64,000 nucleotides of DNA from Nitrincola tapanii. GTDB taxonomy: Bacteria; Pseudomonadota; Gammaproteobacteria; Pseudomonadales; Balneatricaceae. The notes beneath the pieces were generated by a model. That model was not told the DNA's origin and searched no databases. It saw nothing but the letters and a program-made list of their open reading frames with translations. Location: NCBI RefSeq assembly GCF_008368715.1, contig NZ_SMRS01000004.1, positions 186,001 to 250,000 of the forward strand, written 5' to 3'. Below are positions 61,563 to 64,000 of this stretch, piece by piece. Position numbers and translations under genes: made by a program. The stretch's first letter is position 1; each line of letters opens with the position of its first letter.

Positions 61563-63482
61563 TTGATTCTGTACATAGCTGAAAAACCCAGTGTCGCACG
61601 GGCTGTGGCTGAGGTGCTGCCGGGACCTCAGCGCAAAGCCGAGGGCTATATCACTTTGGGTAATGGTGATGTGATTACCTGGTGTATTGGCCATCTACTG
61701 GAGCAAGCTGAGCCCGAAGCCTATGACCCCGAATACAAAAAATGGAAGCGTGAACATCTCCCGATTATTCCGACGCAATGGAAGCAGGTGGTCAAAAGCC
61801 AAACACGCAAACAGTTAAGCAGTGTAAAAAAGTTAATCAAAACAGCCGATCAACTGGTACATATGGGCGATCCTGATCGCGTCGGTCAGGTCTTGGTCGA
61901 TGAGGTGATTAATTATGCCGGGGTGAGTCAGGCTAAGCGTGATGCGACGCTGCGTTGCCTGGTCAATGATATGAACCCTGCCGCGATTCAAAGGGCTTTG
62001 CAAAATCTGCGTCAAAATACCGACTTTATTCCCCTAGCCACTTCAGCTTTAGCCAGAGCAAGAGCAGATTGGTTGTATGGCATGAATATGACGCGGCTGT
62101 GTACCCTTCTAGGCCAGAGCGTCGGCTATAACGGTGTTTTGTCGATCGGTCGTGTACAGACACCCGTCTTAGGTCTAGTGGTTCATCGTGATCAAGAGAT
62201 CGAAAACTTTGTCTCCAAACCTTTTTATGAGGTGCTGATTACCCTGGAAACCTTGGCAGGGGAATCCTTTGTCGCTAAATGGAAGCCTAGTGCCGCCTGT
62301 GAAGCCTATATGGATGAAGAAGGCCGTGTCCTGTCGCCTCAGCTTGCGCAAAAAGTCGTGCAAAAGGTGAAAGGGCAACCGGGCAGGGTGAAAGCGGTGA
62401 AATGTGATCGTAAAAAACAACCGGCCCCCTTGCCTTACAACCTATCCGCGTTACAGATCGATGCCTCAAAGCGCTTCAATCTAAATGCTCAAAAAACGCT
62501 GGATATTTGCCAGCAATTGTATGAGCGCCATAAGTTGATCACCTATCCACGCTCCGATTGTCGCTACTTACCACAGGGACATTATCAAGAGCGTCATAGT
62601 GTCACTCAGGCATTGGCGAAAACCCTGGCAGGGCTAACGGATGCCGTCAAACAAGCGGATCTAAATCTTAAGAGCAAAGCCTGGGACGATGCCAAAGTGG
62701 GGGCGCATCACGCGATTATTCCGACCGCCCGGGCGTTATCCTCCGAGCGTTTATCTCAGGATGAACAGAATATTTATGCACTGGTCGCACGCCAGTATCT
62801 GATGCAGTTCTACCCCACATTTGAGTATGACGCACATCAGATTGATACCGAAGTGGCGGGCGGACTCTTCATCGCGAAACAGAAAACAGTCAAGAGCGAG
62901 GGTTGGAAAGTGCTGTTGGCGCCGCAGAGTGGGGCGAAATCAGATCCTGAGTTTTCCATCACTCGGTTACCGAAGGTGCAAACCGGTGAGGCAGTGACTT
63001 GTCTCGATGCGAAATTGGATGAGAAGCAAACGAGCCCACCCAAGCATTTTACCGATGCCACGCTGTTGGCGGCGATGACGGGGATCGCACGCTTTGTCTC
63101 GGATCCTGAGATTAAAAAAGTCTTGCGTGAGACGGATGGACTCGGAACCGAAGCCACGCGTGCGGGCATCATCGAGTTACTCTTTAAACGTCAATTTTTG
63201 ACGAAAAAGGGGAAGGAGATTCATGCCACTGTAATAGGCAAGCAGCTGATCAACAGCTTACCAAGAGCGATGGTCGTTCCAGATATGACCGCGCACTGGG
63301 AAGCTCAGCTGAACGCGATCAGTGAAAAGAAAATGCGCTATGGGCAGTTTATGCAACCCCTCATCGATGGGATTAGAGCCTTGATTAGCGAGGTTGAAAG
63401 CCAGGACTTCTCTAGTTTACGGGGCATGGGGAAGACAGCGGTACGTAAGAAAAAGCGGCTGGCATCCAATCACACGCTATAG
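61563..63482 (+). CDS. topB: DNA topoisomerase III, with altered Toprim acid
   Basis: 639 aa (E. coli 653). Type IA decatenase. Starts TTG (MILYIAEKPSVARA, Glu7 intact) with GAGGAG at ten bases. The active Tyr328 is in LITYPRSDCRY. The Toprim acid triad reads DPDRVGQ: D103 and D105 are present but the third acid, E107 in E. coli, is Val, codon GTC. GLGTEATRAGIIELL and HHAIIPTA are normal. The C-terminus is shorter and basic. Otherwise well kept, so this is probably expressed rather than decayed. Confidence 0.93.
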   Translation: MILYIAEKPSVARAVAEVLPGPQRKAEGYITLGNGDVITWCIGHLLEQAEPEAYDPEYKKWKREHLPIIPTQWKQVVKSQTRKQLSSVKKLIKTADQLVHMGDPDRVGQVLVDEVINYAGVSQAKRDATLRCLVNDMNPAAIQRALQNLRQNTDFIPLATSALARARADWLYGMNMTRLCTLLGQSVGYNGVLSIGRVQTPVLGLVVHRDQEIENFVSKPFYEVLITLETLAGESFVAKWKPSAACEAYMDEEGRVLSPQLAQKVVQKVKGQPGRVKAVKCDRKKQPAPLPYNLSALQIDASKRFNLNAQKTLDICQQLYERHKLITYPRSDCRYLPQGHYQERHSVTQALAKTLAGLTDAVKQADLNLKSKAWDDAKVGAHHAIIPTARALSSERLSQDEQNIYALVARQYLMQFYPTFEYDAHQIDTEVAGGLFIAKQKTVKSEGWKVLLAPQSGAKSDPEFSITRLPKVQTGEAVTCLDAKLDEKQTSPPKHFTDATLLAAMTGIARFVSDPEIKKVLRETDGLGTEATRAGIIELLFKRQFLTKKGKEIHATVIGKQLINSLPRAMVVPDMTAHWEAQLNAISEKKMRYGQFMQPLIDGIRALISEVESQDFSSLRGMGKTAVRKKKRLASNHTL

Positions 63483-63493
63483 CACGAACGCTA

Positions 63494-63530
63494 AACAGAC
63501 TTTAGTATGGATCGTAAGAGTCTGTTGTTT
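63494..63530 (+). terminator. Possible terminator after topB
   Basis: Stem AACAGACT (63494-63501) / AGTCTGTT (63519-63526) with a 17-base loop, followed by GTTTTG. Stem is perfect but the T-tract is short. Confidence 0.45.
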
Positions 63531-63648
63531 TGATGATCAGTAGAGAGCAACAGTGCTTACCTCCCGAGGCTAGCATAGCGATGCTGAGCGCAGGTGCGGA
63601 TAATCTTGCGGTTAGCATCTGAATTCAGGTTTTATTTTGGAGGCACGA

Positions 63649-64000
63649 GTGCAAGAGTTTGATAGAAGGGCGCATTGGGAAAATGTATACGAGTTAAAAG
63701 ACGCCCGTGAAGTCAGCTGGTATCAGGCCGAACCTGTTACTTCATTAGAACTGATTGCCCGGTGTGGTCTGGATTTTTCGGATCCAGTCATTGATGTAGG
63801 CGCTGGGGCATCAATTTTGGTCGATCACCTGCTTACACAGGGCTATACCTCACTGAGCGTGCTCGATATTTCCGCAGCGGCTTTGGCGGCATCCCGTACA
63901 AGGCTCGGAGCATCTGCGGAGGCCGTGAACTGGATAGTGTCTGATGTGACAGCCTTTTCACCTGAAGCTCGATTTCTGTTGTGGCATGACCGCGCGGTGT
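63649..64000 (+). CDS. Class I SAM-dependent methyltransferase (partial, cut by window end)
   Basis: Open frame from a GTG with TGGAGG five bases upstream; it runs off the window without a stop, giving about 117 residues. It opens MQEFDRRAHWENVYELKDA, then VIDVGAGASILVDHLL (SAM motif I), VLDISAAALAASRTRLG (motif II) and WIVSDVTAF, ending LLWHDRAV. This matches a small class I methyltransferase family often annotated without substrate. The C-terminus is not visible. Confidence 0.85.
   Translation, partial: MQEFDRRAHWENVYELKDAREVSWYQAEPVTSLELIARCGLDFSDPVIDVGAGASILVDHLLTQGYTSLSVLDISAAALAASRTRLGASAEAVNWIVSDVTAFSPEARFLLWHDRAV

Noticed and set aside
1-64000. tRNA, rRNA, CRISPR, insertion sequences and prophage
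   Set aside because: I scanned the gaps by eye and saw no cloverleaf-like sequence ending in CCA, no spaced direct-repeat array, and no transposase or integrase gene.

Overview
The window is chromosomal DNA from a gammaproteobacterium, most likely a marine or Oceanospirillales-type lineage; this is inferred from gene content and order, and the genus cannot be named. Supporting blocks are aspS-yebC-ruvCAB, ybgC-tolQRAB-pal-cpoB, dapA-bamC-purC, purM-purN, and an SLC5/STAC sensor kinase next to a DnaQ-type exonuclease. Coding density is high, intergenic gaps are short, and I see no insertion sequence, prophage, CRISPR array, rRNA or tRNA.

Layout. 1-3.0 kb: a CPA1-type antiporter with C-terminal regulatory domains, a small conserved protein, a palindrome-rich 388-base gap and a HIT protein. 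3.1-9.0 kb: aspS, yebC and the ruv genes, with a TRIC-type channel gene spliced between ruvC and ruvA, then a DksA/TraR-like zinc finger. 9.0-16.3 kb: the Tol-Pal envelope machine, then queC and nadA. 16.4-26.1 kb: bepA (minus strand), a TusA-like protein, an AI-2E-family permease, bcp, dapA-bamC-purC, a 2-hydroxyacid dehydrogenase, an RluA-type pseudouridine synthase and rlmD. 26.2-31.9 kb: protein quality control and chromatin, with nfuA (IscR-like operator), lon (sigma-32-like promoter), hupB and ppiD. 32-40 kb: a YejF-type double ATPase without its permeases, a PAS histidine kinase with degenerate ATP-binding motifs, a PHP-glycosyltransferase fusion, an unrecognised membrane-anchored protein and an M23 peptidase.

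40.2-48.4 kb is a signalling cluster. It holds a DUF294 nucleotidyltransferase-like protein, a CrbS-like symporter-kinase, a tiny membrane protein, a membrane PAS/kinase-like protein fused to a DEDDh exonuclease, a lone receiver domain, and a divergent EAL-YkuI_C phosphodiesterase. 48.1-56.1 kb: a YfcL-like protein, a DUF3108 protein, purN, purM, a half-length DUF2066 protein, hda, a zinc-ribbon-like protein, tcdA, apbE and mgtE. 56.3-64 kb: monofunctional pheA, rapA, an MFS transporter, topB, and a methyltransferase cut by the window end.

Most genes are housekeeping: translation, recombination, envelope integrity, lysine and purine synthesis, proteostasis. The observations most worth a second look are: (i) a candidate small RNA at 56094-56218 on the minus strand, with its own promoter overlapping a 15-bp palindrome, four successive stem-loops and a U8 tail; (ii) the kinase-like/exonuclease fusion inside the acetate-switch-like cluster; (iii) substitutions at normally conserved residues, namely TolR Asp to Glu, TopB DxDxE to DxDxV, and a histidine kinase lacking N, G1 and G2 box residues; (iv) recognisable IscR and heat-shock control sites upstream of nfuA and lon.
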